Assembly: GCA_965153455.1 (NCBI GenBank)
Contig: OZ234494.1
Coordinates: 2,852,001 to 2,916,000 of the forward strand
Direction of reading: 5' to 3'
DNA: 64,000 nucleotides
From: Sphagnum compactum
Lineage: Eukaryota; Bryophyta; Sphagnopsida; Sphagnales
Position numbers and translations under genes: made by a program
Notes under the pieces: generated by a model
Database searches by the model: none
Seen by the model: only the letters and a program-made list of their open reading frames with translations
What the model was told of the DNA's origin: nothing
Shown here: piece by piece, positions 1 to 14,200 of the stretch
How the letters are laid out: the number at the start of each line of letters is the position of its first letter
Position numbering within the stretch: position 1 is the first letter of the stretch

Positions 1-146
1 AACAAAGCATGACCAAATCCACAATGGGTATTACCACAATCCTCAGTGCCATCTGTAGTGTCATTTTTAGTGACAAAAAAAGAGATCAAGAACTCACAGT
101 GCACATAGAGCTTCTTTTATGGGAAGTTTGCAATAATTGATTTTAC

Positions 147-3100
147 CTGAAGCTGGCGATGCAAGTCCTGCGACTCCTGCAATGCGGCCTTTAACTCAAG
201 CTCCAGACTTTCACACCTGCTTGCTTCCAGCTTTGCCCTTTCTTCGCTCTGCACATCATGCTACCATCATGATGATCAGCTTCCAGATTTTCCGAACTCC
301 ACAGGGATACCAATACTGCTAATCCAACTTATAAACTGGATGTGATGTTTTTGCCAGACTGAGTTCTTTATGTTGATGGACAGGCGCAGCTCTATTTACC
401 TGCTGGAGTTCCAGCTTGAGGTCTGCAATAAGTTGAGCATTCTGCCTCTGTTCCTCTTCTACAGCAGCAACCTGAGCAGTCAAGTTCAGATCCACTTCCT
501 TTGCACATGCCTCTGATTTCAGTTCTTCAACTACACCTTGCAGCTCATCCACCTGCCTGCTCAATGAACCCATGCACATGACCCACAATTTAGTATTTGC
601 ACTGTGTAAGTGCCCATTATTTTCTTTCTTATCTTCAAAAGGAAACAGGAAGAAGAGTCGCAGAAAAGTCTGTACCTTTCCAATGCAACTTGGGACTGGA
701 GACATGACGTGAGCTTACTCTGACACTCATCCAGCTCGGAGCGGTATCTGTCGGCCTGCTCAAAAGTGAGAGAAAAAAAATTCTCTCAGAAAAATTCCAA
801 AATTTATACTATTATCGGTAGAATGACCCAATAGGCACAGGCTAAAGAATGTGTACCTCAATGCGTAGCAGCTCATTTTCATGAGCTTTTACACCAAGCT
901 CAGAAGTAGCCTCTGCCTTCTGTTCATTGACAACACCTTGCAGCTCATCGATTTGCCTGCTCACAATTGCACACAACTTACACACAAACTTAGCATATTA
1001 TTCACCAAAAGCATCTTTTCTTGGTGGTTTATTCAGCACCTAAAAGGAAAGTAAAAATCATACCTCTCAAGTGCTGATTGCGACTGAAGGCAAGAGGTGA
1101 GGTTATTGCGACACTCATCAAGCTCGGAACGGTAATTATCAGCCTGCATTTCAAAACACCAGAGAAAAATGTTAATACAAAGACAAATTCACAAATCACA
1201 AAGACAAAAACAAATCCAAAATACCATTCTTCTTCCCCTCCTTGCAGCAGCCCAGCTTCTGGATGGACTGATGATCCACAAAGTGTTACCTCGATGCGCA
1301 GCAACTCAATCTCACGAGCATTTGCAGCAATCTCTGGTGCCAGCAGCTTCTTCTGAATAAAACAGAGCACAACAAGGTCAGTGGGGTGCAGAGCTTCACC
1401 CAAAAATCATAAGTAGTTTCCACAGAGAAAAAGCCACATGGATGGGTTTGACAAAATTCTGATCATGGGTATTGGCAGTTAAGAAGAAAATCCCACACCT
1501 GTGGAGTCGTCAGGGGAACAAGACCTTGCTCTAGTGCAATTTTTCCTTCCAGCACATCCAACAACTGGAAGCAACCATACCCACAAAATAAAAAAAGATC
1601 TCAATACATGTAAGAACTACACATAATTTCTGTTTTCCTATGAACCTTGCTAGCAATCATCAGGTGTAGTGGCACCTCTGTCGAATCTCTTATCAACATG
1701 GATCCTTTTTGTTTTGTACCTTATCACGCAGGTTGACAATCTCCTGTGCCATAACATCACGATCGCCTTGTTGGAATTCCTTTAAGCTGCACACACATTT
1801 GCAGAGACAAAAATTCTCAATTTGTTACAACAGAAGCATCAGACAGATATGGATTTTCTACATCTCTCACAGTTTGGTTTTAGTATCTACAAAATATTCC
1901 AGGGGAATTCTAGAATGCTTTTTGTACGCTAGAAGATAAAATGAGGATAGAGAATCAACCTTTTGATATGATCCAAAAGGCGGATGTTTTCAGCAGCAAA
2001 CCGAGTGAGCTCAGGGTTGCGATCAATACGGGCACGCAATAGCTGAAGCTCCTCCACCAACACCCTTTTCTCTTCCATAAGATAGGACTCAATCGAGAGT
2101 GAGCCCTGTGAGAGAAACTCAAGTCTCTTAATTTTGTCCTCTCGGAACCTCAGGATCATCTTTCCACACTGTGATTCTTCCTCTCGCTGTTGAACCTGTA
2201 AGAAACACAGAAACAACCTCCTCCCCCTCCTTCAATCATCATCATGAGTTTCAAAGCTTCTCTCTTTCAGGAATCAAACTGATGGATCAACCCCTTTCTG
2301 TTTTCTGCAGGTTTTTGTGAAACAGAAGATCACACTCACCAAACGATTCAGCTGCTCAATCTCAGCAGCCAAGCGTTGGGTAGTGCCATAAGCTTCTTGT
2401 TCTCGTCTCAGAGCTCCAGCAACCAATGCCTCCATCGCTCTCATCTAAACCAAAAAACAGCCCCTGGGTACAATAGTAAATACTGATTCTTTCCAGGCAA
2501 GTGAGCAAGAAATCTCCACATTTGAACACATTCACCACAAATCTATATAATCATTCATGATCCAGAACAATTCATAAAGTGTGTTGAACTACCTCCTTTC
2601 TGCTTATGCTCGGGCTTCCCACAGCTCTGCTCAAGTCTTGTGAGCCATCAGCTGGCAAATCCGATGGTATACTCAAGAGATTCTGTCGTCGTACTCGATC
2701 CAACTCTTCCTGTGACAAGCATTATAATTAGCCCAAGGGCTTTCCAGTTAGTCAACCTCTCCCTTTGCAACAGAAACCACAGAATCCACATTACAACAAA
2801 GATTCTTATTCAAAAGCAGAGGAGCAAACCTTCATTTGTTGGATTTGGCGGTGTAAAGCTGTCACATCTCCAGAAGCATCTTCGTTCACAATTGCCTGGA
2901 AGCAGAAAACATTCAAAGCAGACGTGTGTGAGAGACCTGCAACAGCAGATGTTGCATGATAGTTGTTGCTCTGGAAATCACTCAGCTCAGCTCCAGAAAA
3001 TTGCTCACTCAAGGAAGGCAAAGAAACAAGGGTGAGGTGTATTACTGTGTTTTGAATAAGCTTGGCACGCTGTGCAAACTTCAGTGTACTCAGCGTCTCC

Positions 3101-6100
3101 AAGGCATTACTGTGATACCAAAACAACAAACACAAGTATTGTCAGCGATGCTGCTAAAAGATGCCTTCTTGTCAGAGAGAATCCACTACAAGTGTGCTCT
3201 TACAAGAGTCCTGGTAGTTGATGATCGAGGAAAAGAATGAGAGGAGGAGAAGGCACACACCAGCTTGCAGGGCTGACGGTAGCTATAATTGTTGTCTTGG
3301 AGTTGCCCCCAAGAGAATCCTGCACAGTAGGAGGATCTAGATTTCTATCAGCTGATTGCTTTGGCATAGGAGCATAACTGTCAGGTTCCTGACCTAATGG
3401 GTCAATGACCCATGGTGATGTGCAGGACCAAAACCTGAAGGGAAATCGAGAGGGCATTTACCTGTAAGAGAAACGTTAGCTTGGAGTCACGATAAGGAAC
3501 ATGCCGTTGCTTTCCATTTGCTACATCTACTAGGATCATGATGACTAGCCTGCAAAACACAAGAATTCAACAGTTTCTATTATCATGTTATATCATCTGT
3601 CTGTTGGGTTCTTTCTTGTTGCACATCTGTGGCTTCCTTCAATGACTTTAAGACCTCCACAAGAACAAAAAGATTAGAAAAACACACCCAAGTGTGGAGA
3701 GTGATTTATTGATGTTGGCAGCTTCTTTCAAACGTTCTCCCTCTGCACCTGACGACTTTTGCCTGATCCACATTCCGGATTTTCCATCAGTATATGCTCT
3801 TCATTCGCTATGAGAAGAATGTGCAACTCACTTTGGATTTTGATCCATGCCTCCGTTGAACCACCAATGGTACCAAAAGAGAGAACAACTTTCCTTGCAC
3901 CCGTGCACCACCCATGGTAACCAAAATAGTGAACTACTTTACATACCTTTCTGAACCAGCAAGATCAACAAGATTAAGATGGCCAAATCGGATATTGGTC
4001 ATTGAGTCTCGTTCCCACTGCAATAACAGAGCAACCAGTAATTAACAACATCGTCAAAGTTCATTTTAACAACTCCACAAAAGAGATCCAAGAGTGAGCG
4101 ATTGATTGCCTCATGGCAGAAATCTTCAAGTACTCATCATCAACATGTTGATAGATCAGGCAAACAGAAAATCTTCTGCAGAAATGAACAGGGTTGCACT
4201 GGATGGATGTTGCACCTTGCTCTTGACTATACATGTGAACACACTATGCGAGCGACTGCTCTCCCTGTTCATGTTGGTCGCTGCCACTTTCCTGTTTGCA
4301 GCTCCCTGCAGTGTTGCAATCAATAAAACATGAGCAAGCACTCCCACTATTTCTTTGAATCCATGCTCCTTGATTCCAAAAAACCAAATAGGAATCAAAA
4401 GGGTTCAAGGAAGGACTCATAAATCTGTGATTTGGACATCACCTGATTCAGTAGATGTATGACATCTTGCATGCCATGCACTTCGACTTCTGACAGATTC
4501 TCAACATACACTCCCTTTCTCACATCTTCTCGTAGCTGCAAATCAACATTTTTCATCATTATCAATCAGTCTCTGGATGATCAAACACCAAAACTGAAAA
4601 CAAACTAATATTCGCTGACAGAAACTGTCTCTGTGGCAGAGACTTTTTGTTCACTTTTTATTCACTAGGTCCCAATTGTTTTGAACATGAGCCACTCATA
4701 CAGGGGTGAATGTGGAGATCAGACAAAAGTCATGGTGGACATACATGTAAGTTGGTTGACGTTGGCTCAAGCAAATCAGTAATTTGCTCATTGTAGATCT
4801 CCAGAAACGAGCACCTGCACATAAACATTAAATTTTCGTCCTTGCGCAGCTCTTCTTCCTGCCAGAAGAATTCAAAGCAACACCTCAGGCACTTTCAAAA
4901 TGCCGATCACCTACAAACTTGACAAATCCTGATCACCCACAAGCTTGAAACAATCATAATCAAGCAACCCATGCCTCTTCCCTTTGTCCAATCAAGGAAT
5001 TTACAGAGCTTCATTTTAGGGTTCAGATCTCTTCTCTCTCCAGCTACAGACTTGACAAAATGCTCATCACTAACAAACTTGACAAATGCCACTCACCCAC
5101 AAGCTTGAAACAATTTTCACCAACAAACCCATGCCTCTACTCTTTGGCACATCAAGGAGTTTACAGAGCTTCAAAATGGGGTTCAGAAATTTCATTTTGG
5201 AAATGCTGACCTTGCGAATCCTTGCAAAGAGGTACTCAAACACTCGTGGAATCATGCCCCGATTCTCACTTGGCATTTTGTCGAGATTGTCAATATCTCC
5301 AAGCATTGTATGTGTTTTTCCACTACCAGTCTGAGAAAAACAACATACACATAACAAATATGCCCATAAAACCCAATTCCCAATCTTAATCCAGCATCAT
5401 CATCCGACAAAAGCTTTGGAAAACTACTACCAAGCTAAACCTCTTCCCAGCAATCCTTGTTTTACAGCTAAACAACAACAAAAACAAGATGATGATGATG
5501 ACAACTCCATTGCCAGTCAAAGATCTCAAAAACGTCTCATTATAGATTTCTAGTGTTCTATTTTCATTAACAAAAACTTCTTTGGGTCATCTTCCATCTC
5601 TAAGACAGAGATGGAGACCTGTTGCCAGAGATGAAAGGATTTTTTTATCAGTTGATGGATATTATTTAGATCAATTACTGCTGCTGACAAATGGACTGAT
5701 CAAAATCCACAATTTTCTTTCTTGTTTGTACCTACCTGGCCATAAGCAAACATACAGCTGTTGTAACCAGCCATGCAATTCTCCACCATTGGTAATCCTG
5801 CCACTTTGAAGAGCTTCTCCTGGAAAAACCCCGACAAACAAATCCAACAGTTTCCACCCCCCAAAAACCAACAAAAAAGACTATCAGTCAAGAGCAAGAG
5901 AGTTGAGAAAGAGAGAGATTGTTGCACTGTACTTCACACACACACACACACAGAAATGCTTACGTCACCACTACAGAGAATTATACAGCTTTGAAAAATG
6001 CACACACACCCATTGGAGATTTGGGTCTTTGAGAGATGCCAATCAGTGCAAGAACATACACCACCCTAGGGCCAACACCAGGTAAGGGTTTGGGTCTTCA

Positions 6101-7355
6101 AAGATTCTTCTTACCTGTGTGACAGAATCACCCGCTACATGGTCAAAAGTGAATCTGGATTCAGGCGGACCAATCCAGGTGATGGTGTTTGCACTCTCTT
6201 GCTTCAAGCATCTGATGCTGCTGCTGCTGCTGCCAAATCCAGATTGTGTTGTTGCTGTTGCCATTTCAGAGGTGTTCATGGGCCGAGTCCGGATCAACAC
6301 CTGCAAACACAATTTATTTTCCCCACTCAAACATCAGCCAAGCTCAAGAACAAGAAGAAGAAACCAATTGCATGCAACACAAGATCAGTCATCTCTCTCC
6401 CAGCAGCAGCAGCAACAAGCTTGGGAGAACTCTTATTCTTCTTCCTCTTCTACTCTTCTGAAGAAGCTGGCTTGTACACTTGATACAAGTGTGGGTCAAG
6501 AAGAACTATGACCTAGGATGATGGGATGCATCAAGGAGATGGTCGCTTGCTTGCCTGGACATTGTGTTCGTCCCAGAACAAAGGATCTTCTTGGAGTTCG
6601 AACTGTTGTTGTTGTTGCTGCTGCTGAGTGACGCCTTGAGGTACCACCGCGGAGAGAGTTCTTGCAAAAACTCCGGATCCAGCGGTAGCAGTAGGGAGTC
6701 GATTGCCGATCTGACCCACTCCGGAAGCGGCAGCGGCAGCGGCAGCCGCAGTACCAGGCCCGCTCGTCATCGCTCCATACTTCAAAGACCTCGAAACCCT
6801 GGAAGGCGTTGTTGTTGTTGTTGGTGTGAAAATGCTGGTAGTCTGGCTTGGAGCACGCGCAGCAGCATCCAGTTGCGGCGGCGCAAGCGAGGGAGACTTT
6901 TTCGACAAGCTCCCGATCATCGCTTGCTTGCTCTTCCCTGGAGTGGAGGAGGAAGCGCATTGCACACTCCTTTCCGGAGTACCCACCAAAGCAGCAACGG
7001 AACACTCGCTATTAAGAGACTCTGAACAAAACAAGCTCTTCTTCACTCCAGCTATCGACATCGCTCCCGCTGCTGATGATAGTCCCAAGTCGCCGCTACA
7101 AACAACAACGGGAGCAGAAGCTCCCCCTCCTCGCAAACTGCTACTGTTTTCAGGAATCGGAGTGAGCACCTTCCGTTGTGGAGTCACCGTCGTCGTCGTC
7201 GAAGACGACAACACTTCTCCCACTTTACTGCTACTGTTGTTGCCACTACTACTACAATAGCTTCTTCCATGAGCTTCCGCATTCTCTTGCACATTCCTCT
7301 TGATAGGTGAATTGCGCATCAACAGACGCAGCGGCGACGACTCTCCTTTCCCCAT
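147..7355 (-). CDS. Kinesin-12 motor protein, POK-like (3' end outside window)
   Basis: Plus-end kinesin of the plant kinesin-12 family, whose POK members act at the phragmoplast and division site. 24 exons, all phases consistent (1028 codons so far): 6555-7355, 6115-6300, 5736-5819, 5211-5330, 4745-4858, 4443-4535, 4216-4305, 3947-4017, 3688-3762, 3462-3549, 3261-3319, 3046-3109, 2830-2895, 2593-2709, 2340-2444, 1960-2195, 1720-1786, 1499-1564, 1290-1352, 1064-1143, 857-956, 676-755, 400-556, 147-248. The motor is complete: P-loop GQTGSGKT across exons 3/4, the subfamily motif [16 protein letters not shown], switch [12 protein letters not shown], switch [11 protein letters not shown], and [15 protein letters not shown] after the core. 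A ~265-aa Ser/Thr/Ala-rich, probably disordered N-terminus precedes it (with poly-Ala and poly-Gln tracts); coiled coil follows. The start at 7355 (MGKGESS) was chosen because the ORF upstream only translates a (GA)n microsatellite; 7319 (MRNSPIK) is an alternative. Intron 1 has a GC donor. The C-terminus lies left of base 1; bases 1-146 look like intron. Confidence 0.93.
400..1352 (-). repeat. Tandem exon duplication in the kinesin coiled coil
   Basis: Exon 20 (1064-1143, [18 protein letters not shown]...) and exon 22 (676-755, [18 protein letters not shown]...) are near-identical 80-nt exons. Each is followed by an exon that opens RQ(I/V)DELQGVV (exon 21, 857-956; exon 23, 400-556). Each is preceded by an exon ending ELLRIE (exon 19, 1290-1352; exon 21). 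The repeated module is therefore a block of about 60 codons, including its introns, copied once in tandem within the stalk. Confidence 0.85.
4907..5200. repeat. Tandem duplication inside kinesin intron 4
   Basis: Two diverged copies, about 165 bp apart. Each contains AACTTGACAAAT, then CACCCACAAGCTTGAAACAA, then CCCATGCCTCT, then TTTACAGAGCTTCA and GGGTTCAGA. The right copy abuts the exon 4 donor at 5210. No coding role is visible. Confidence 0.75.
6301..6554 (-). other. GC-AG intron (kinesin intron 1)
   Basis: On the minus strand exon 1 ends AATGTCCAG and the intron begins GCAAGC; the acceptor is TTTGCAG before GTGTTGATC. The join is phase 0 and gives [11 protein letters not shown], the conserved start of the kinesin-12 motor. 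No GT donor nearby keeps this frame. Confidence 0.85.
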
Positions 7356-7389
7356 CCCCAGTTCTCGTAGAACTCCCACCCACCCAAAC

Positions 7390-7391
<2 letters not shown>

Positions 7392-7437
<46 letters not shown>
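7392..7437. repeat. (CT)n microsatellite
   Basis: Uninterrupted CT dinucleotide run of about 46 bp. Read on the minus strand as GA it would encode an alternating Arg-Glu stretch if translation began at 7493, so it is more likely 5' UTR of the kinesin mRNA. Confidence 0.95.
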
Positions 7438-7438
<1 letters not shown>

Positions 7439-7840
7439 GGTTGTGGTTCCCAAAGAGGGTGTCGAAGCTCCACAGCTTGCAGAAGAACAACAAGAAGTGG
7501 TTTCGTTCTTCATTGCTGCCGCGGTTTCTCGGGGCTCATCTCTCTTCTCTCGACCTCCTCAGGACTGAAGTGCGACAAGGAGAAGAAGAAGGAGGAGGAG
7601 GAGGTGCAAAGAGGGAAACCCGAAGGGTAATGCACAAAGTAAGCTCCTGATCCACTTGCTACAACATGCATTTGACGAGGACCCATTTGTCGATTCGATC
7701 GCAAGAGGGAGAAACAGAGCAGAGCGGCTGCTCCGGACAAGGTGATGGCCGTTGCGAAGATTACGACAAAAGTTTGAATCCCCGCTGCTGCCGCTGCTGC
7801 CTGCGACAGCGTTCCCCGTCTCTCTCTCCACGCTCTTCGG

Positions 7841-7950
7841 ACGGACGGACGGACGGACGAGCAGACGGACGAACCGACGAACCAACGAACGGACGGACGA
7901 CCCGACGAAAGGATCAACGAACGGACGGACGAACAAACGGACGTCCGCAC
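7841..7950. repeat. GGAC/GAAC tetranucleotide low-complexity repeat
   Basis: Degenerate tandem of GGAC, GAAC and GACC tetramers. All six frames translate as short-period low-complexity peptides (for example VRPSVR on the minus strand), which explains several spurious ORFs. Confidence 0.9.
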
Positions 7951-8036
7951 CATACTTATACGTATACGTATATGTATATTTACATGCATACTTTCAACTT
8001 GAATACATGAGAAAATTTACTGATTTTTCAGTTTTT

Positions 8037-8222
8037 TAATTGCCAATTTACTTTTTAATTGCCAAATTATATCCTAAGTTTTAACATGTACCAAAAAGTA
8101 TAGAAAGATGTTCGTTTTTTTTTTAATTTTATTTGCCAATTTACTTTTTAATTGCCAAATTATATCCTAAGTTTTAACATGTAGCCAAAAAGTATAAAAA
8201 GACGTTAGTTTTTAATTTTTTT
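8037..8222. repeat. Tandem duplication, period about 92 bp
   Basis: Two near-identical copies (8037-8127 and 8130-8222). Both carry GCCAATTTACTTTTTAATTG, then CCAAATTATATCCTAAG, then TTTTAACATGTA and CAAAAAGTATA. It marks the sharp switch from the kinesin 5' flank to AT-rich spacer. Confidence 0.9.
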
Positions 8223-11200
8223 AATTTTATTTTCCTTTTATATCTTTCATATAGCCAAAAATCTTGTCTTATGAATGATCATCGCTTTTTTAATAACATC
8301 ACAAACTTGGGGGAGAAAAACATAACATTGATTATATATATTTATTTATATAACAACATTTTTTTTTTAAATAATTAATCATTATCATTTGAAAAAAAAA
8401 TTGTTTGTTTTGTTGTTAATCTAATGAATGGCCATTTTTCCATATGTATATATTTAAGGCAAATATTTATAGCACTATTCGAAACATGAAATATAAAAAC
8501 TTTATGCATTCATTCATATTGTAGGCAATTGTGGCAATTATTGTGTGGAAAATTTGAAAAAAAAAAAGTCATGAATTGTTTTTCCAATAAAACAAGGAAT
8601 TCACGAGAGAATTTATAGTTCAATTTTTTAATTTGCAAAATGGTTTACATTTTTAGTGCAATTTTTTAATTTGTGTTTTTTAATTACACATACACACTTA
8701 ATTATATCACATATGAAGTTGCCTATTTGCAATATTTGACCTATTGGGTATCACTTTACATCCATCATTTGTTCAACACATGGATGTCAATCAATTTTCA
8801 TCCATCACAAAATGTATTTTCCACGTGGATGAAAATTTTGACTTATTCAAATTTCAAATCCAAAATATTAATTCAAAATATATTTTTTAATTAATTAATT
8901 TTACATCATCCATTTCAAATGAAACTCAAAAGAGAATCATATCTTAAAAGGGAAGCTATTTACAAACAAAATTAAGTACAACAAATTTCTTACATAATCA
9001 TACAAGATGAGTTCTTACCAAAATATTCATACGAATTTTCATTGCATGAAATTATTATAATTTTGCTCATTGTAGTGATAATCAAAGTTCAAAAACTCTT
9101 CAATCCTACATCATCATTGTAAAGATATCAAATTAATAAAATGTTAAATAGAACAACATTCATGTCATATTTGTTAAGCATATTCAAGTTCTTATATGTC
9201 CTGTTGTCAATGCCATTAATTATTATTGAATATATAAGAGCCATTCTTGTAATGTAGGTAAGATGTCCACATTTATTTATATTGTTTTTTCAATAGAATT
9301 TCACTAAATTAAGTCATTTTGCATCCAAAATCTTGCATGTTTCCTTTACCAATATTGATCCATTTTTTGAACCAAAAAACCATTTCTTAACTTGTTTTTA
9401 GTGGCTAAAAACAAGTGTCTATCTTGAACAACAAGTAGTACATGTGAAATCAATTTCAAGAATGTTCAAAATACATCAAGGTTGTATTAATTAATACACA
9501 ATTGGACACATTTGGTACACCTAAAAATCGTTTGATCTACGAACTTTGTAAATTCTTGAAAATGGTTTCATCACATTTTAAGAATCCCCCTTTTCTCATT
9601 GAAAATATCAAATGAACTCACCAAAGCAAGCAATATTCTCTCTAATGAAAAAAAACATGATAAAATGAAAAGTGATTTTGAACTCCCTATGGATAATTGA
9701 CTTAGTTTTATGATTTTTTTTCTTTTTTTCTCATATGTAATCCTTTTTCCACTTTTCTACACAAAATATTAGCTTCAAAATCACAACTATGTTCAAAACC
9801 ATACTAATTGAATTATTCAACGTGATGGATGAATAAATAATTTTTAATGTTTCAATTGAACCTTCGTCACACATGTAAAACAAATCCAATTCTCTTAAAC
9901 TTGGACTAATGTTTATGTTCATTAACATGTACGAATTTATTAATGAACAGGTATGATAACTTTATGCATCTTGCCTATACACTTACACCACAAAAAACTT
10001 ACACAACAAAAACATTAAAAAGAAATTTTTCAATCTTCCTAAAATTCAAATTCATCATGTGTCTGTCTTCATGCATCAAATATATCACATGGCACCATGT
10101 TTCATTTTGCTTGCTAAAGTCAGAGCGCAAGACTAGATGGACACGAAGCTGGTATAGAAAAACCTTCTGTATAAAGTTTAAAGTTTAGATTTGTAGACGA
10201 TTGAACCAATTGATTTCATTTTAGATCTTTCATCCATCAACTAAAATTTAAGCTTGTGAAGTATATAATTTCAATCAAAGCTTTTGCCTCCATTGCACAC
10301 ATCAATGTGTATATACATCATTATAATTCCCCACTTTTGATCTCATTGATCCATAATGATGGTAAGAATATTGCATTTTTCTTCAACATTGATAAGAACA
10401 TTTTTTCACATTAATACCATGAATGGCAACAACAAATTCCACAGGGGTCTACAATTGTAATACTTTCAAAAATATGACATTTGTAAATAGCATTCCACTC
10501 CAATTTCACCACCCAAAATAGGAATATAATTCTCTACTACATGACTAAAATTTAAATGCAATCAATTTGTTACATCTTGAGAAATGTCAAATGTGTCAAT
10601 AACCATGTTACATGATAATGACAAATATAACAATGAAAATAAAACTTATGCACAAAGTTCCTCTAATATTTTCATAATTACTTTTTCTTTGAATATGGCT
10701 TTTCATTGTAAATGGCATTAGGAAATAAACATTTGTCCAATTGTACAAACTCCTTCAACAATTATATTTCCTATCAAAAAAATTATAAAATGGGTGCATT
10801 TTTTACTATTCAAAACCAAAAAAGTCACAAAGACAAAGTCCTTATAAAAAAATGGATTACTTAATCAAGTTGGCCATTTGAAAATATTATTCTTGTAATC
10901 ATGATTTACAAGTTACAAAAAGAATAATTAGTTTGTGTGAATCCAAACAATGTTGCATTCTATTAACATTGGTAGGTGGTGAAATGGAACTATTGTTGTT
11001 GAAATTGCCTAAATGTTTGCCATCCACTTGGTCCATCTTGCATTCTTACCCAAACTTGCAACTCTAAATACAAAGCCATTATGTGTAATTTTGATGGCAA
11101 TATCACCAATTTGTGCCCTTGTCGAATTAATCTTAGCACTTGTTGGTCATGAATTGTTTAAATCTTAGTAATAAATTGCTCATCAATAGAATTGAACATA

Positions 11201-14200
11201 AATGCTACAATTGTAGTTCTATTATATAACACTTGACTATATCCCACCTACATGAACCTAACTTTAGATCAACTTTCAATCGAGTTCAACAAGCGTCTTC
11301 ATGACATCATTTCTCACCCAAATCCATCCTCAACAAAAATTGGACTCCTTCACCAAGAAAACCAAGATCTTGTACAAGAAAAGTATTAACAACCCATCCC
11401 TCGAATATCAATTGAATAATTCCCCATTTAAGCCTATTCCCATATCAAGATTAACTACAATACTTATTTCAGAACACCCACAAGGGTACTCATTCCATCC
11501 CATCCCATAATTCTTTCCCTAAACAATCTTTATTTCAAGCATTATATACCATAATACCTTTTTAGGTTCGGCATTGAGGTGCCAAATAATTAATTTAATT
11601 TTCAATTCTTGATTCGATGGTTAAAATTTGAATTATGAAAAATTCGACACTCTATATTAAATTTATTTTAACCAATTGTCTATAGAAAAGAACATTTATT
11701 TTTTTTGTGGTTAGGTGGTCAGTAAGTTACTGTTGTAAACCATTCAAAGAGGAGGTTCAAGGATCAAACTTGGTTGGCTACATTAATTTTTTAAATTTTT
11801 GTCATAACTAACTATTAATGTCCAAAAAATTCAACAAATTGAAAAATAATTTAATTTATGTTGAACCTAAAAATGTACTACAATATTACTATTGAGATGA
11901 TGTCAATCAAAGGCAATTCAAGAATTCCTTTTGTTCTTCATCATATTCACCAACAACCCATACTTAACATCTTATATTAAACCCCAAATCTCCAAAAAAC
12001 TTGAAACTTGGAATCCAAATTGTGCACATAGATCATTCTTCTCCAAGTGCATCCAACATACAAACAATTCTTCTTGAGTACCTACAACAATGTTAATTGA
12101 AGTACTCAATTTTTACCAAATGAAAACAAAAGAGATGTTCCACTTGTGAACTATCATGTTTCTTATAGTAAGACTTCCATGTCACCACAAAATTATTCAA
12201 AACAATTGGATCCATAACTCCTTAATCCACCATGAAGAATAAGAAACAAAAATGATAAATTTGCAAGCTCACAATTTAAAACATAGAAACCAAGCACCCA
12301 CATTTTTTCTTTCTTCATGAATGAAAACATGATCAATGTGACTGTGAATGATTGTAGTGATCCATCCAACGCTAGATTAAGGCATTATTTTTTCTTTTTC
12401 TTTTTGTCTTAGGGGTTCCTTTTAGATCAAAATAGATCTTGATTTACAAGTTGCTATGATGCCACTTTATTGATGTTGTTTTTTCTTCTCAATTATTGTC
12501 TACATTTCTTAAATTTGGAAGTATGCATGCATCTCCTGGTTTGGTTTTACATAACATGGTGCCATCAATGACGATGGTCAATATCGTGATCAATGGGGAT
12601 GTGTCAAGCCGGGCTTTTAATTTATTTACATTCACATTTTCAAAATCATTGTCACCTAATGTCAACAATAGTCTCATTTCATTAAATTAAAATTTTTTGT
12701 GCTTCAAAAGGGCCCTTTCATTGGCACTTACATGTTATATTCATAACATTCAACATTCAAAGAATATATATATTCATCATTTTAATATTACCCAAAATAA
12801 TTGAATATTTTGATATTATTGGAATGTTGCCATCATTTTTCATCCAAATGAGCACAATCTTATATTCACAATCCAATTACCTTTTGAATTTCATCATCAA
12901 ATACATTTCAATTTTTTTGTGAATTTGCTAACCGCATAGTTTAAATGTGTTATATACCAATTCATAGTCAAATTTCTTCTTAAGTTTCTTAGATCATCAT
13001 CTCCCAAATTCAACTTCATCAATTGTGTTTTAGATGTTGTATTTTAACAAACGATATTTTTGTTTAAATGATGATGGTGATTTTAGTTGCCTCCTTAAAA
13101 TTTAACATTTTTCTTGGTTTATATTGATAAAAGTATTCAACATAATCAAATATCTTTTCTAGTTTAAGCAATACACAATACACATATAGTCAAAATGATA
13201 ATGCTTCTAATGCAACTTCACCTATAGGCCCAAATTCTAACGATAGACTAAATATGACCTTTTTCATCTTGATTTCAAAAAACAATTCTACAATTATGCC
13301 CATCATTTAAACATTTGAATTGATGCAATGGATTCACATTCACACACTTAATTATGGTCAACATTATTATTTTCTCTTCAAATTTATAATAATAAAAGTG
13401 TTAACATCCAAATCATGAAGTGCCTTCACTTGTTTCAATCATCTCCTAAATAACATCAAATAAGTTTCAACTTCATTCTCCATATTCAATATTGTCGTTA
13501 CTATTTTATAAGCAAGACTTACCAATTCGATTTTGAAGGTCATGATCAAACCAAGTGGTTATGCACCCCTTTTTTGGTTAATCAAAACATCATGAAAGGA
13601 GTTGGTTGAACTTCTTAAATCCAAGTTTCCCAATCCATACGTTGTACTACTAACAATACCTCATGAAAGCTGTCACTTCAAACTACAATTGTTCAACACA
13701 TATATATGTTATTTTATATTCTAACAAATTTAGTAGAGATTTTTTTCTATCATCTCTTTCAATTGTGAATAAATCTTCAACAATTTTATAACATAGTCTA
13801 GGATACAAGTAGAGAGTCTCCAACATGATTGATAAGTGAATAAAATTTCTTTGACTTTATAACATGGTATACGCCTTCTATAAGAATTCCCTTTCTTCCA
13901 ATTTGCGCTGTTACAATGACAAACTCAAAATTAGAAGTCAAAGAAGACAAGTTCTGTAGGACATCTTTGTGCCCAAGATCTAAAGATTACCCTGCTGCAC
14001 CCATCATTCAACCTCGTCAGGGTAATGAATGATCACAAGTAGAAGAACTACAGGTTCTACTTATGCAAATCCCAGTTGTTTCACTAGGATAATAGAGCAT
14101 GAAACACACTCTAAAGAAATTGACTTTCCCATTCAGTACTTGTGAACACATTTCCCCATTCAGGGTGTGCGGGAAGCTGTGGCTAGAGGGTCAACAAAAG

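Larger units (their letters stand above)
7356..8036 (-). promoter_or_regulatory. 5' flank / probable 5' UTR and promoter of the kinesin gene
   Basis: The region just upstream of the chosen start holds a pure CT/GA tract (7392-7437), typical of plant 5' leaders, then moderately GC-rich DNA with a GGAC/GAAC low-complexity run (7841-7950). No confident TATA box or transcription start could be assigned. The ORFs here only translate the repeats. Confidence 0.45.

Noticed and set aside
7356-7493. N-terminal extension of the kinesin with an Arg-Glu alternating tract
   Set aside because: It only translates the (CT)n microsatellite, typical of a 5' UTR; good ATGs follow at 7355 and 7319.
7510-8010. 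Several 95-160 codon ORFs on both strands
   Set aside because: They arise from the GGAC/GAAC tetranucleotide repeat and have no domains.
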